NCBI RefSeq assembly: GCF_000816845.1
Contig: NZ_CP006877.1
Coordinates: 2,671,501-2,735,500 of the forward strand
Origin: Rhizobium gallicum bv. gallicum R602sp
GTDB lineage: Bacteria > Pseudomonadota > Alphaproteobacteria > Rhizobiales > Rhizobiaceae
Reading direction: 5' to 3'
Length of the DNA stretch: 64,000 nucleotides
The translations under genes were made by a program, and so were the position numbers. The notes beneath the pieces are model-generated. The model was given only the letters and a program-made list of their open reading frames with translations. It did not search any database and was not told the DNA's origin. Below are positions 45,127 to 54,162 of the stretch, piece after piece (position 1 is the stretch's first letter; every line of letters begins with the position of its first letter).

Positions 45127-46038
45127 TTGAACGGACGGTTCTTATCGATCGGTGAGTGCATGGTGGAGCTTTCGCAGGCAGGCGGCGGCCTGCTGAGAAA
45201 GGGTTTCGCCGGCGATACGCTGAACACCGCCTGGTACGCTCGCGCCTGCATACAGCCCGCCTGGAGCGTCGATTATTTCACCGCGCTTGGCGATGACGCC
45301 ATGTCGGACGAGATGATCGCCTTCTTCGAAGAAGCAGGCATCGGCACGAATCTCATCAGGCGCATCAAGGGCAAAGCGCCCGGCCTTTACATGATCAACC
45401 TCAGGAACGGCGAACGCTCCTTCAGCTACTGGCGCGACAACTCCGCCGCCAGGCAGCTTGCCGCCGATCCCGACCGATTGCGCGAAGCGATCGAAGGTAC
45501 AGACGTCGTCTATTTTTCGGGCATCACGCTCGCCATTCTTCCGCGCGAAGACGCCGACACGCTGCTTGCCGAAACCCGCCGCGCCAAGGCCGCAGGAAAA
45601 TTCGTGGTCTTCGATCCGAACATTCGCCCGCGCCTGTGGGCGAGCTATGACGTCATGCATACGACGATCAGCGAAGGCGCCCGCTCCTCTTCCCTCGTCA
45701 TGCCGAGCTTCGACGACGAGGCCCTGCATTTCGGCGACGACTCCATCGAAGCCACCATCCATCGCTACCGTGCCCTCGGCGCACCGAACGTGCTGATCAA
45801 GAACGGCGCGGACGGCGCGACGCTGAACTTCGCCGGCCAGGAGGACTTCGTACCGGCCGAAACGGTCAAGGAGGTCGTCGATACGACCAGCGCCGGCGAC
45901 AGCTTCAACGGCGCGTTCCTCGCCAAATATCTCGAGACGAAGGATGCGGTCGCCAGCGCCTGTTTCGCGGTGAAGGTTGCCGCGCGTGTCGTCAGCGAGC
46001 ACGGTGCACTCGTGGCAAAGGATAAGCTCGGGCTCTGA
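45127..46038 (+). CDS. kdgK: 2-keto-3-deoxygluconate kinase (PfkB family)
   Basis: A 303-residue PfkB sugar kinase. The N-terminal SIGECMVELSQAGGGLLRKGFAGDTLNTAWY and the C-terminal DTTSAGDSFNGAFL with the catalytic Asp fit KDG kinase, which makes 2-keto-3-deoxy-6-phosphogluconate for the Entner-Doudoroff route. The start is TTG 45127 with GGGAGG upstream. No other hexuronate genes are near, so the exact substrate is by family resemblance. Confidence 0.88.
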   Translation: MNGRFLSIGECMVELSQAGGGLLRKGFAGDTLNTAWYARACIQPAWSVDYFTALGDDAMSDEMIAFFEEAGIGTNLIRRIKGKAPGLYMINLRNGERSFSYWRDNSAARQLAADPDRLREAIEGTDVVYFSGITLAILPREDADTLLAETRRAKAAGKFVVFDPNIRPRLWASYDVMHTTISEGARSSSLVMPSFDDEALHFGDDSIEATIHRYRALGAPNVLIKNGADGATLNFAGQEDFVPAETVKEVVDTTSAGDSFNGAFLAKYLETKDAVASACFAVKVAARVVSEHGALVAKDKLGL

Positions 46039-46173
46039 ACCTCGATCGGCAGCCTGTAATAAATCCATCACAGAGAAGCCTCAAAATAAGCACGCGGGAA
46101 TCACGTTCCTTACGCCCGCTTGGGGTTGTGCCGCTGCCGCCCGATACGGCGTGGCGTGGATGGAAAACGGGAC

Positions 46174-47352
46174 ATGCTGCAACATCCGTCGAATAACGAT
46201 CGCGGCGAGAGCTGGGCCAATAGCGCGCCTGGAAGCTTGCCCGAGAGGCTGGTGATCGTCACCGACGCCTGGCATCCGCAGGTCAATGGCGTTGTCCGCT
46301 CGATCGAGAATACCAACCGCGAACTCGCGAAACTGGGGGTCGAAGTGTCCATGGTGACGCCCGAGCGCTTCAGCAGCTTCCCCTGCCCGACCTATCCGGA
46401 AATTCGCCTTTCGATCGCCAATTACCGCCGCGTCGCCCGCGAGATCGAAAAGCACAAGCCGTCCTATGTGCATATCGCCACCGAAGGCCCGCTCGGGCTG
46501 ACGGCGCGGCGCTGGTGCCTGAGTACCCGCATGCCGTTTTCCACCAGCTACCACACGCGCTTCCCGGAATATGTCTCGGCCCGTCTGCCGATCCCGAAGC
46601 GCTGGCTCTACGCCTTCGTGAAGTGGTTCCACAATTCCGGCGCCGGCTGCATGGTGGCAACGCCGAGCCTTGCCCGCGAGCTGTCGGAAAAAGGCATCCG
46701 CAACCTGATGCCCTGGAGCCGCGGCATCGATGCCGCGCAGTTCCGCCCGATGGAACTGGAAGAAAAGCCTTTCGGCCTGCAGCGCCCCATCTACATGACG
46801 GTTGGACGGGTGGCGTTGGAAAAGAACCTGCCCGCCTTCCTCGATCTCGACCTGCCCGGCTCCAAAGTCGTGGTCGGCGACGGCCCTGCCCGCGCCGAGC
46901 TGGAAAAGCGCTATCCGGACGTGTTCTTTACCGGCCTGAAATTCGGTGAGGAGCTTGCCGGGATCTATGCACAGGCCGATGTCTTCGTCTTCCCGTCGCT
47001 GACCGATACCTTCGGCAACACGATCCTGGAAGCGCTCGCCTGCGGCGTTCCCGTTGCCGCTTTTCCCGTCACCGGCCCCCTCGACATCATCGGCGAGGAT
47101 GGCGAGGTCGGCGCACTGCACGCAGACCTAAAGGTGGCGTGCCTCGGCGCATTGTCCGCCTCGCGCGAGAAGGCACGGGATCTTGCCCTGCAATATTCCT
47201 GGGAAGCGGCAACGCAGCAGTTCATCAACAATATCCGCGCCGCCAACGGCGTCATTACGCCGAAATGGAAGAAGGCCTGGCAATATGCCAAGACCCTGCC
47301 CAAAAGCAGAAAGGCCGGCGATGCCGCCGGCCCGATGAAATCCGGAACCTGA
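46174..47352 (+). CDS. glycosyltransferase family 4 (group 1)
   Basis: A 392-residue GT-B glycosyltransferase. The N-terminal half starts RLVIVTDAWHPQVNGVVRSIENTNREL; the C-terminal half has the nucleotide-sugar site (FVFPSLTDTFGNTILEALACGVPVAAF, with the family E-x7-E). Conserved SYHTRFPEYVSARLPIP suggests the group that includes lipid-linked alpha-glycosyltransferases; related rhizobial proteins make glycosylated diacylglycerols, but acceptor and donor are not proven here. ATG 46174 is chosen as it gives the MLQHPSNN start; a longer frame from 46120 exists. Confidence 0.88.
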   Translation: MLQHPSNNDRGESWANSAPGSLPERLVIVTDAWHPQVNGVVRSIENTNRELAKLGVEVSMVTPERFSSFPCPTYPEIRLSIANYRRVAREIEKHKPSYVHIATEGPLGLTARRWCLSTRMPFSTSYHTRFPEYVSARLPIPKRWLYAFVKWFHNSGAGCMVATPSLARELSEKGIRNLMPWSRGIDAAQFRPMELEEKPFGLQRPIYMTVGRVALEKNLPAFLDLDLPGSKVVVGDGPARAELEKRYPDVFFTGLKFGEELAGIYAQADVFVFPSLTDTFGNTILEALACGVPVAAFPVTGPLDIIGEDGEVGALHADLKVACLGALSASREKARDLALQYSWEAATQQFINNIRAANGVITPKWKKAWQYAKTLPKSRKAGDAAGPMKSGT

Positions 47353-47356
47353 TTTT

Positions 47357-48370
47357 TCACTTGTGCAGGGCACTGCGCAGCGTGTCGCTGGCAAGCGTGA
47401 TGGCGCTGCGGACGGCCGGGGTTTCGCTGATGGCGTTCAAGAGCACGAAGTCGTGGATCGTGCCGTTGTAGCGGACCGAGGTGACCTTCACGCCGGCCTG
47501 CGAAAGCTTGCGGCCATAGGCCTCGCCTTCGTCGCGCAGCACGTCGTTCTCATCGGTGACGATCAGTGCCGGCGGCAGGCCGTTCAGCTGTTCCAGCGAA
47601 GCGTTGAGCGGTGTTGCCGTCGGGTCCTTGCGCTTGGCTTCGTCCGGCAGATAAGCGTTCCAGAACCACTTCATCGCTTCCTTGGTGAGCCACGGGCCGT
47701 TGGCGAATTGATTGTATGAGCGGGTCTCAAAATTCGCGTCGGTGACCGGGTAGAACAGTACCTGTTGCTTGAGGGCCGGGCCGCCGCGCTCCTTGGCAAG
47801 CAGGGTGACGGCCGCCGTCATGTTGCCGCCGACGCTGTCACCGGCAACGGCTACGCGGCTCGCATCGACCTTGAACTCGTTGGCATGCTCCACGACATAC
47901 TTCGTTGCGGCATAGGCCTGCTCGATGGCGATCGGATAGCGCGCCTCGGGCGAACGCTCGTAGTCGACGAAAACGACCGCAGCATTGGCGCCATTGGCAA
48001 TCTCACGGACGAGGCGGTCATGCGTATCGGCATCGCCCAGCACCCAGCCGCCGCCGTGGAAATACATAACGACCGGCAGCGCGCCCTTGGCATTTTCAGG
48101 GCGGATGATCCGGAGCTTGATGCTGCCCGTCGGGCCGGCCTTGACCGTCCTGTTTTCTTCATGGACTGCGGGCTTCTTCACCTCGCCCTTCTGCGCGCCG
48201 GCGAGAATATTGCGGGCCTCAGCCGGAGAGAAGGTATAGATCGGCTTGCTGCCGGCAAGTGCATCGATGAATTTCTGCGTGGCCGGCTCCAGCACGGGAT
48301 CGGCAGCGGCGCCAAGGGCCGAGGCGGCCAGGATCACGGCTGTGGAAAGTGCGGTCTTGATGGTCGACAT
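47357..48370 (-). CDS. secreted esterase/lipase of the hormone-sensitive-lipase type
   Basis: A 337-residue alpha/beta hydrolase with a signal peptide (residues 1-23, ASALGAAA). The HGGGW oxyanion-hole motif is at about residue 106, the nucleophile motif GDSVGGN at about 177, DEND (Asp) and HDF (His) near the C-terminus complete the triad. It hydrolyses short acyl esters, probably in the periplasm. It is divergent from an OhrR-like regulator with operator-like repeats between them, so it is likely that regulator's target. Confidence 0.92.
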   Translation of the reverse strand: MSTIKTALSTAVILAASALGAAADPVLEPATQKFIDALAGSKPIYTFSPAEARNILAGAQKGEVKKPAVHEENRTVKAGPTGSIKLRIIRPENAKGALPVVMYFHGGGWVLGDADTHDRLVREIANGANAAVVFVDYERSPEARYPIAIEQAYAATKYVVEHANEFKVDASRVAVAGDSVGGNMTAAVTLLAKERGGPALKQQVLFYPVTDANFETRSYNQFANGPWLTKEAMKWFWNAYLPDEAKRKDPTATPLNASLEQLNGLPPALIVTDENDVLRDEGEAYGRKLSQAGVKVTSVRYNGTIHDFVLLNAISETPAVRSAITLASDTLRSALHK

Positions 48371-48414
48371 TGTCTTGTCCTCTCAGTTTGCTGTTCGTTG
48401 CGAATGGATTTTAT

Positions 48415-48499
48415 ATCGCGCACGATTGTTTATTGCGCAATTAAAAATGACGCATTGCTGCCATGCACTAAAATCGCTTGCTATTATTTATCGCACGAT
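48415..48499. promoter_or_regulatory. three operator-like inverted repeats between esterase and MarR
   Basis: ATCGCGCACGAT (48415-48426), ATTGCGCAAT (48432-48441) and ATCGCACGAT (48490-48499) share the core AT(T/C)GC...GAT/AAT and are flanked by AT-rich bases (TTTA/TAAA). They resemble sites bound by OhrR-type MarR dimers and lie in the divergent promoter region. Confidence 0.55.
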
Positions 48500-48527
48500 T
48501 AAATTGATGTATTTCCGGAGACATGCC

Positions 48528-48983
48528 ATGCAGGCGCAACCAGAACTCGACAATTTCATCTGCTTCGCCATGTATACGGCAAGCCACGCGATGAACCGCG
48601 TCTACAAGCCGTTGCTCGACGCGCTCGGCCTCACCTATCCGCAATATCTGGTGATGGTCTCGCTCTGGCAGGAGGACGGCCAGACCGTCGGCGGCCTTGG
48701 CGAAAAGCTCTTTCTTGAATCGAGCACGCTTACCCCTTTGCTGAAGCGCCTCGAAGCCGCCGGCCATATCCGCCGCGAGCGCAGTAAGGAAGACGAACGC
48801 GTCGTCATCATCCGCCTGAGCGGGGAAGGCATCGCACTGCAAGAAAAGGCCGCCGCGATTCCCAACTGCATCGCCGGCGCTACCGGCCGGGACGCCGCCG
48901 GCCTCGCGCGCCTGCAGGGCGAGATCGTGGCGCTACGCGAGGCGTTGAACGGGAGTGTGGCGGCTGAGAAGGGCGAATGTTAG
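48528..48983 (+). CDS. OhrR-like MarR regulator with one N-terminal cysteine
   Basis: A 151-residue winged-helix protein. The OhrR signature is clear: LDNFICFAMYTASHAMNRVYKPLLDALGLTYPQYLVMVSLWQEDGQ, with the peroxide-sensing Cys at residue 12, and a recognition helix in LESSTLTPLLKRLEAAG. A second Cys occurs at about residue 115. In OhrR, oxidation of this Cys by organic hydroperoxide releases DNA. Here the neighbour is an esterase, not an Ohr peroxidase, which is unusual. ATG 48528 has CCGGAG upstream. Confidence 0.88.
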   Translation: MQAQPELDNFICFAMYTASHAMNRVYKPLLDALGLTYPQYLVMVSLWQEDGQTVGGLGEKLFLESSTLTPLLKRLEAAGHIRRERSKEDERVVIIRLSGEGIALQEKAAAIPNCIAGATGRDAAGLARLQGEIVALREALNGSVAAEKGEC

Positions 48984-49457
48984 CTTTGACTGGCTGCCCC
49001 CCGACTTCGCCTTCCGGCTTAAAACGGCCATAGCAAAAACGTCGACGGTACTCTCAGAACCAGACATCAGCGAGCGTGCGCAACGCCATGGCGGCGCCAG
49101 ACGGTGCAATTGCAAATCGTGGCACCGGTATTTGTGCTCGAAACTCCGAGCGCGCAGCGCCCCAATGACAGAGCCGCGCGTAACCTCAGGCGCCATGTGT
49201 GTCGGCAGTGCCATGGTTACCCTTTCACTTTTGTTCGTCCCGGCATGTTTTGCACAGCAAAGAACGATGACTTTGCCGGTCGGTGGATCATGATCGCTTA
49301 CCCAGCAAATCAGGCCTGCCCCGAAAACGATGCCGATGACGCAAAAAGCCGCCTCGATGAGCATCGTGATTGGACTTCCGCGCCCGCTGGAGTCAATCTT
49401 ATTTCAGGGCAAAAGTGTAAGGGGGCGGAGCAGCCATCGTCTGAATCGGAGGCTAAA
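48984..49457. other. 474-bp gap without a supported gene
   Basis: Open frames exist on both strands (plus to 49293, minus from 49364), but none has a good ribosome site. The minus frame begins with a hydrophobic stretch (FCVIGIVFGAGLICWV) and then becomes Arg/Ser-rich with no family resemblance. I regard it as non-coding or as old gene remains. The last 20 bp hold the CGGAGG ribosome site for the next gene. Confidence 0.4.
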
Positions 49458-49895
49458 ATGAAACATCAAGCACTTGACCAACTGCGGACCGTCGCAAACG
49501 TCAACCTGGATCAGCCGCGCCGGCCGATGTCGCGCAGCGAGCGCCTGCAGCGCTGGGCAGAGATCCTCGAGCAGTTCCCGAACCGGCATCTCTCGACACT
49601 GCACCAGACAGAATATCAGCCGGAAGCAGGGCGCGACATCATGCGCGCCGACAATTCGCCGATCTCCGTCGCCTTCAAGGATCCTGTGCTGCGTGCAGCC
49701 GGGATGGAAAACGACACCTATGGCGAAGCAAAGCGGTTTTTCGAGTTGACCGACAGGGAGTTGCATAAGGTCATCTGCTACTGCCACTTCGGCGCTACGG
49801 TAAACGCTGCAACCGCTGCCCGGCAAATCCGCTCTTTCTACGCTGAAGGAAAGCGCGGCATGCTCCATCGGCTGCGCGCGGCGTTCCTCGACTAG
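49458..49895 (+). CDS. conserved protein of unknown function
   Basis: A 145-residue soluble protein, start ATG 49458 with CGGAGG 5 bp upstream. It is helical and charged (RSERLQRWAEILEQFPNRHLSTLHQTEY, then AKRFFELTDRELHKVICYCHFGATVNAATAARQI). No membrane segment or known motif. A strong terminator follows at 49922, so it is a single-gene transcript. Confidence 0.78.
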   Translation: MKHQALDQLRTVANVNLDQPRRPMSRSERLQRWAEILEQFPNRHLSTLHQTEYQPEAGRDIMRADNSPISVAFKDPVLRAAGMENDTYGEAKRFFELTDRELHKVICYCHFGATVNAATAARQIRSFYAEGKRGMLHRLRAAFLD

Positions 49896-49921
49896 GCGCG
49901 CCAAGGTTTCGTAGGGTCATT

Positions 49922-49953
49922 GCTGGAGCCGCCGTCGGCAGCTCCAGCTTTTC
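49922..49953 (+). terminator. rho-independent terminator
   Basis: GCTGGAGC (49922-49929) and GCTCCAGC (49941-49948) form an 8-bp stem with an 11-base loop, followed by TTTTCC. It lies 27 bp after the unknown gene's stop. Confidence 0.8.
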
Positions 49954-49999
49954 CGCGCGCCGTGCGGCGGCGTATTTCCCGAACAGGAGTGAAAGGCGG

Positions 50000-51418
50000 C
50001 TATCGCTTCTTCTTCGACTCGTACGGATTGTCCGGCGAGCGGTAATGGATGCGGATCGGCACGCTCGGCATGTCAAAATCCTCGCGCAAACCATTGATGA
50101 GATAGCGCGTATAGGATTCCGGCAGCGCGTCGGAACGCGTGCAGGAAATCATGAACGCCGGCGGGCGGGCCTTTACCTGCGTCATGTATTTCAGCTTGAT
50201 GCGGCGGCCGGAAACGGCCGGCGGCGGGTGCTGCACCTGTTGCTGCTCCAGCCAGCGGTTGAGCCGCGCCGTCGAAATGCGCTTGTTCCACACCTTGTCG
50301 GTATCGATGATCGACTGCATGAGCTTGTCGAGCCCGCGGCCGGTCTGGCCGGAAATCGGAACGGCGCGGATGCCGCGCGCCTGCGGGAGCAGGCGATCGG
50401 TCTTTTCGCGCAGGTCGGCGAGGACGGCCTGCGGATCCTCGATCATGTCCCACTTGTTGAAGGCGAGAACGGCCGCACGGCCTTCGCGCAGTACCAGGTC
50501 GACGATGTGCAGATCCTGTTTCTCGAAGGGGATCGTTGCGTCGAAGACCACGACAACAAGTTCGGCAAAACGGATCGCGCGCAGCGCATCGGCAACCGAA
50601 AGCTTCTCCAGCTTTTCGATCACCCTCGCCTTGCGGCGCATGCCGGCAGTGTCGAACATCTTGATCGTGCGGCCGCGCCAATCCCACTCGACGGAGATGG
50701 AATCGCGCGTGATGCCAGCTTCCGGCCCCGTCAGCAGCCGGTCCTCGCCGAGGAAGCGGTTGATGAGCGTCGACTTGCCGGCATTCGGCCGTCCGACGAT
50801 TGCAACCCGTAGCGGCTTGGTATCGTCGTAGGCGGGCTCTTCGTCCTCTTCCCCCTCCACTTCGGACCGCGCAACGTCCACGTCGGTAACGGCGACGTCT
50901 TCCTTCGGCGGATAGGCGCGCTCCTTGCCGAGCGCGGCGACGATCGCGTCGCGCAGGTCGAGCATGCCCTGCCCGTGTTCGGCCGAGATCGGCGTCGGTT
51001 CGCCGAGACCGAGTGTGTAGGCGTCGTAGAAACCGCTGTCGGATCCCTTCGCTTCGGCCTTGTTGGCAACAAGCACCACCGGCTTGCCGCGGCGGCGCAG
51101 CATTTCGGCCAGGGCGGTATCGACCGGCGTCAGACCGGTCTTGGCATCGACGACGAACAGCGATAGATCGGCCTCGTCGATTGCCGCTTCCGTCTGGGCG
51201 CGCATGCGGCCGAGCAGGCTTTCGGCATCGGCCTCTTCGAGACCGGCGGTATCGACGATCGTGAACTTAAGGTCGATCAGCCGCGCATCGCCCGGCCGGC
51301 GGTCGCGGGTAACGCCCGGCGTATCGTCGACGAGCGCCAGCTTCTTCCCAACCAGGCGGTTGAAAAGCGTCGACTTGCCGACATTCGGGCGACCGACGAT
51401 CGCGACCGTAAAGCTCAT
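50000..51418 (-). CDS. der: ribosome-associated double-domain GTPase Der (EngA)
   Basis: A 472-residue GTPase with two tandem G domains, needed for 50S ribosome assembly. G1 motifs are GRPNVGKST at about residue 8 and GRPNAGKST at about 210; G3 DTAG occurs in both, and NKAEAKG and NKWD are the G4 sites. The C-terminal KH-like domain (about 385-472) is present. A variable acidic linker (about 170-200) separates the domains. It follows the YfgM-like gene by 15 bp, so they form an operon, the same order as yfgM-bamB-der in other bacteria but without bamB. Confidence 0.96.
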   Translation of the reverse strand: MSFTVAIVGRPNVGKSTLFNRLVGKKLALVDDTPGVTRDRRPGDARLIDLKFTIVDTAGLEEADAESLLGRMRAQTEAAIDEADLSLFVVDAKTGLTPVDTALAEMLRRRGKPVVLVANKAEAKGSDSGFYDAYTLGLGEPTPISAEHGQGMLDLRDAIVAALGKERAYPPKEDVAVTDVDVARSEVEGEEDEEPAYDDTKPLRVAIVGRPNAGKSTLINRFLGEDRLLTGPEAGITRDSISVEWDWRGRTIKMFDTAGMRRKARVIEKLEKLSVADALRAIRFAELVVVVFDATIPFEKQDLHIVDLVLREGRAAVLAFNKWDMIEDPQAVLADLREKTDRLLPQARGIRAVPISGQTGRGLDKLMQSIIDTDKVWNKRISTARLNRWLEQQQVQHPPPAVSGRRIKLKYMTQVKARPPAFMISCTRSDALPESYTRYLINGLREDFDMPSVPIRIHYRSPDNPYESKKKR

Positions 51419-51433
51419 TAGAGATCCTTAGAT

Positions 51434-52117
51434 TCAGCCCTGCGCGGCGGGCGCCTTGCCGGATGCGGTGATATTATCAAGCATGATCTGGGCGCGGTTT
51501 GCAATGTTGCGCGGGCTTGCGGCATCGTCGGCAATCGCCTGATACCACTGGCGGGCCTGCGCCATGTTGCCGGCCTTGTATGCAGCAAGGCCCAGCGCTT
51601 CGCGGGCCGAGTGGCGGAAGGCGTTCGCCGGAATGGCCATTTCCTCGACGGCGGCGGAAACCTGCTCGTAAGTGCCGCTTTCGATCAGCAGCCAGCCGGC
51701 GCGCATCCTGGCGGCATCGCGGACGGCTTCCGGAACGGACTGGTCCTTGCCGATCGCTTCGAAGGCGGCGATGGCCGCGGCATTGTCGCCCTTCTGCGCC
51801 TGAACCGAGGCCGCACGCATGCGGGCGAGAACCGGATAGGCGCCGTGGCCTTCCTTTTCGAGCGTGGCGAGCGCGGCAAGCGCCTCGTTGCTCTTGTTTT
51901 CGTCGGCAAGCTTCATCGCCGCCAGGAACTGGTCGCCGGTGCCGGACGAGCGGTTGTCGTCCCAGTAGTCAAAGGCAACCTTGCCAGCCGTACCGACCAC
52001 GATCAGAACGGCGATGGCGATGACATAGCGGCCGAAACGGCGCCAGGCGCCCTTCATCTGGTCGGAACGAAGTTCCTCGTTGACTTCACGGATGAAGCTG
52101 TCGTCGTTGAATGCCAT
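51434..52117 (-). CDS. YfgM-like tetratricopeptide membrane protein
   Basis: A 227-residue protein with an N-terminal membrane helix (RFGRYVIAIAVLIVVGTAGKVAFDYW, about residues 30-50) and a periplasmic helical TPR domain of the YfgM type (FLAAMKLADENKSNEALAALATLEKEGHGAY). YfgM binds the SecYEG translocon with PpiD and helps export folding. Start ATG 52117 has GGAGA upstream. It is upstream of der by 15 bp. Confidence 0.87.
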   Translation of the reverse strand: MAFNDDSFIREVNEELRSDQMKGAWRRFGRYVIAIAVLIVVGTAGKVAFDYWDDNRSSGTGDQFLAAMKLADENKSNEALAALATLEKEGHGAYPVLARMRAASVQAQKGDNAAAIAAFEAIGKDQSVPEAVRDAARMRAGWLLIESGTYEQVSAAVEEMAIPANAFRHSAREALGLAAYKAGNMAQARQWYQAIADDAASPRNIANRAQIMLDNITASGKAPAAQG

Positions 52118-52218
52118 TCTCGTCTCCGGCACGGATAAGCCCATTGCATGCGTTGCCGCATATTGTCGGGCCTTCTACTCCATTTTGCGCCACTTGTAAG
52201 GGGGATCGCAAAGATTCG

Positions 52219-52803
52219 TCACACCGCAAGCGGCGAAACGCCGATCAACCATTCGTGCACTCTCCAAATCAGCAGCCCCCAGGCGACAAGGCCGATGACG
52301 ACGGCATAAAGATCATACCTGGCTGAAACGAAGGGCCGCAGCGTCAGCTCGCCCGCCCGCTCGCGCCGCTTCAGGGAGATGCGGAGAATGACCCCCCAGG
52401 CGAGGAAGGCCGCAAACAGCAGAACGGACGAGGTCTCACCATTGGCAAGCAGATGCGAAAGCGCCCAGATCTTCACCGAAAGCACCATCGGATGCTTGGT
52501 CCGAACCGCGATGTGCCCCGCCGGCAGCAGCGAGGCGGCAAGACAGATGAGCGCAATCAGCATCAGCGTCACGGCGATATGCGCCATCCACACCGGCGGC
52601 ATGTACAGCATGCCGGTCACCTGCCGCGCCTGGCCAAAACCGTAGATCAGCAGGATCAGCGAAAGAAGGCTTGCGATCGAATAGGCGATCTTCCAGCCGT
52701 TCTCACCGAGGCTTGCGATCATCGATTGGCGGAAACCGGGTGCAACCACCCGCACCAGATGGATACCGAGGAAGAGTATGATGCCGATGATAAGCAAGGC
52801 CAT
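52219..52803 (-). CDS. nnrU: NnrU family membrane protein
   Basis: A 194-residue protein with about five membrane helices and the NnrU layout (LLIIGIILFLGIHLVRVVAPGFR; WMAHIAVTLMLIALICL; IRTKHPMVLSVKIWALSHLLANG). NnrU is linked to denitrification in rhizobia, but no nir/nor genes are here, and the family is broad. It is also similar to methyltransferase-like NnrU/MAPEG-neighbour proteins. Role is by family only. Confidence 0.85.
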   Translation of the reverse strand: MALLIIGIILFLGIHLVRVVAPGFRQSMIASLGENGWKIAYSIASLLSLILLIYGFGQARQVTGMLYMPPVWMAHIAVTLMLIALICLAASLLPAGHIAVRTKHPMVLSVKIWALSHLLANGETSSVLLFAAFLAWGVILRISLKRRERAGELTLRPFVSARYDLYAVVIGLVAWGLLIWRVHEWLIGVSPLAV

Positions 52804-52923
52804 GGCGCGCGTCTCCTGTCCGTTTCCCGAGGCTTAACCGCAGCCGCAGGAAAATGCCAGCGGCACCGCAGCTTTGCCGCAATTCTGTAACAGGAAAGCC
52901 GCAAACAAATTTTCGCGGTGCCC

Positions 52924-53922
52924 ATGTTTCGTTTCATTTTCCCTGCCTGCCTCGCCTTTTCCTTTGTCACCTCCCTTCCCGCCCAGGCAGCCGACCAGCC
53001 GCCGAAACAGTTGGTGATCGTGTCCTTCGATGGCGCCCATGACAACGCGCTGTGGCAGAAGAGCCGCGAGATGGCAGCAAGGAATGGCGCACACTTCACC
53101 TATTTTCTCTCCTGCACGTTCCTGATGAATCAGGCTGCGAAGAAAGCCTACCAAGCCCCTCATCAAAAACGCGGAAAGTCCAATGTCGGCTTTGCCCAAA
53201 GCGACGACGAAATCCGCGAGCGGCTCGGCAATATCTGGCATGCGCATCTCGAAGGCCACGATATTTCGAGCCACGCCTGTGGCCATTTCGACGGCCGCAA
53301 TTGGAGCGAGGCCGATTGGTCCGCCGAATACTCGACCTTCGAGGCGACGCTGAAGAACGCCTGGAAAAGCGTCGACCTCAAAGAGCCGCAAGGTTGGCAG
53401 GATCTGGTCGAGCACGGCATCAAGGGTTTTCGCGCACCTTATCTTTCGGCGACGGCGGGCGGCGACATGATCGCTGCGCAGAAGAAGGCGGGCTTTTCCT
53501 ATGACGCCAGCCTCGTCACCAAGGGTCCGGCCATGCCCGTCGCCGAAGACGGCATCATCCGCTTCGGCCTGCCGCTGATTCCCGAAGGTCCGAAGGAAAA
53601 GCCGGTTATCGGCATGGACTACAACCTCTTCATCCGCCACTCCAAGGGCGAAGAAGACAAGACCGACAGCAAGGTCTTCGAAGAGCGCGCCCACGCGGCT
53701 TTCAAAGACGCATTCGACAAGCAATATGCCGGAGACCGCATTCCCCTCCAGCTCGGGTTCCACTTCGTGGAAATGAATGGCGGCGCCTATTGGCGCGCGC
53801 TCGACCGCCTGGTGAGCGACGTCTGCCGCCGAACGGATGTCGCCTGCGTCAGCTACGCGGAAGCGATCCCGATGATCGAGGCGCGCGGGAAATTGCAGGA
53901 ACAGGAAACCTCGGGGCTTTGA
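52924..53922 (+). CDS. secreted polysaccharide deacetylase
   Basis: A 332-residue protein with a signal peptide (residues 1-22, SLPAQAA). The NodB-like motifs are FDGAHD (metal Asp), SSHACGHFDG (His-x3-His metal site) and FRAPYLSA (catalytic Arg). It removes acetyl groups from a polysaccharide or peptidoglycan in the periplasm. ATG 52924 is preferred; GTG 52918 is in frame. It is divergent from nnrU. Confidence 0.88.
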   Translation: MFRFIFPACLAFSFVTSLPAQAADQPPKQLVIVSFDGAHDNALWQKSREMAARNGAHFTYFLSCTFLMNQAAKKAYQAPHQKRGKSNVGFAQSDDEIRERLGNIWHAHLEGHDISSHACGHFDGRNWSEADWSAEYSTFEATLKNAWKSVDLKEPQGWQDLVEHGIKGFRAPYLSATAGGDMIAAQKKAGFSYDASLVTKGPAMPVAEDGIIRFGLPLIPEGPKEKPVIGMDYNLFIRHSKGEEDKTDSKVFEERAHAAFKDAFDKQYAGDRIPLQLGFHFVEMNGGAYWRALDRLVSDVCRRTDVACVSYAEAIPMIEARGKLQEQETSGL

Positions 53923-54162
53923 GCGCCGCCTTTGTGCGCCCTTTGAAACTCCTGCCGGGCCGGGCCCGCATCCGCCCTTCGAGCATCTTCTCCCCGCTGG
54001 GCAGAAGAGCAAAGCGACGCGCCCTGTTATTGCTGCGCCCAGCATTCATCAGCGACACCGCCACCCTCCATCGTTCGAGTGACTCAAACGTCACCACGAG
54101 TACCGGAAGGCGGATGAGGAGTTGCCGAAAACGGGACGCTCCAGCTTAGCGCAACCCAAGTC

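Noticed and set aside
48933..49364. Minus-strand frame starting with a hydrophobic helix
   Set aside because: No ribosome site, the latter two thirds look random, and it overlaps the MarR end; not supported as a gene.
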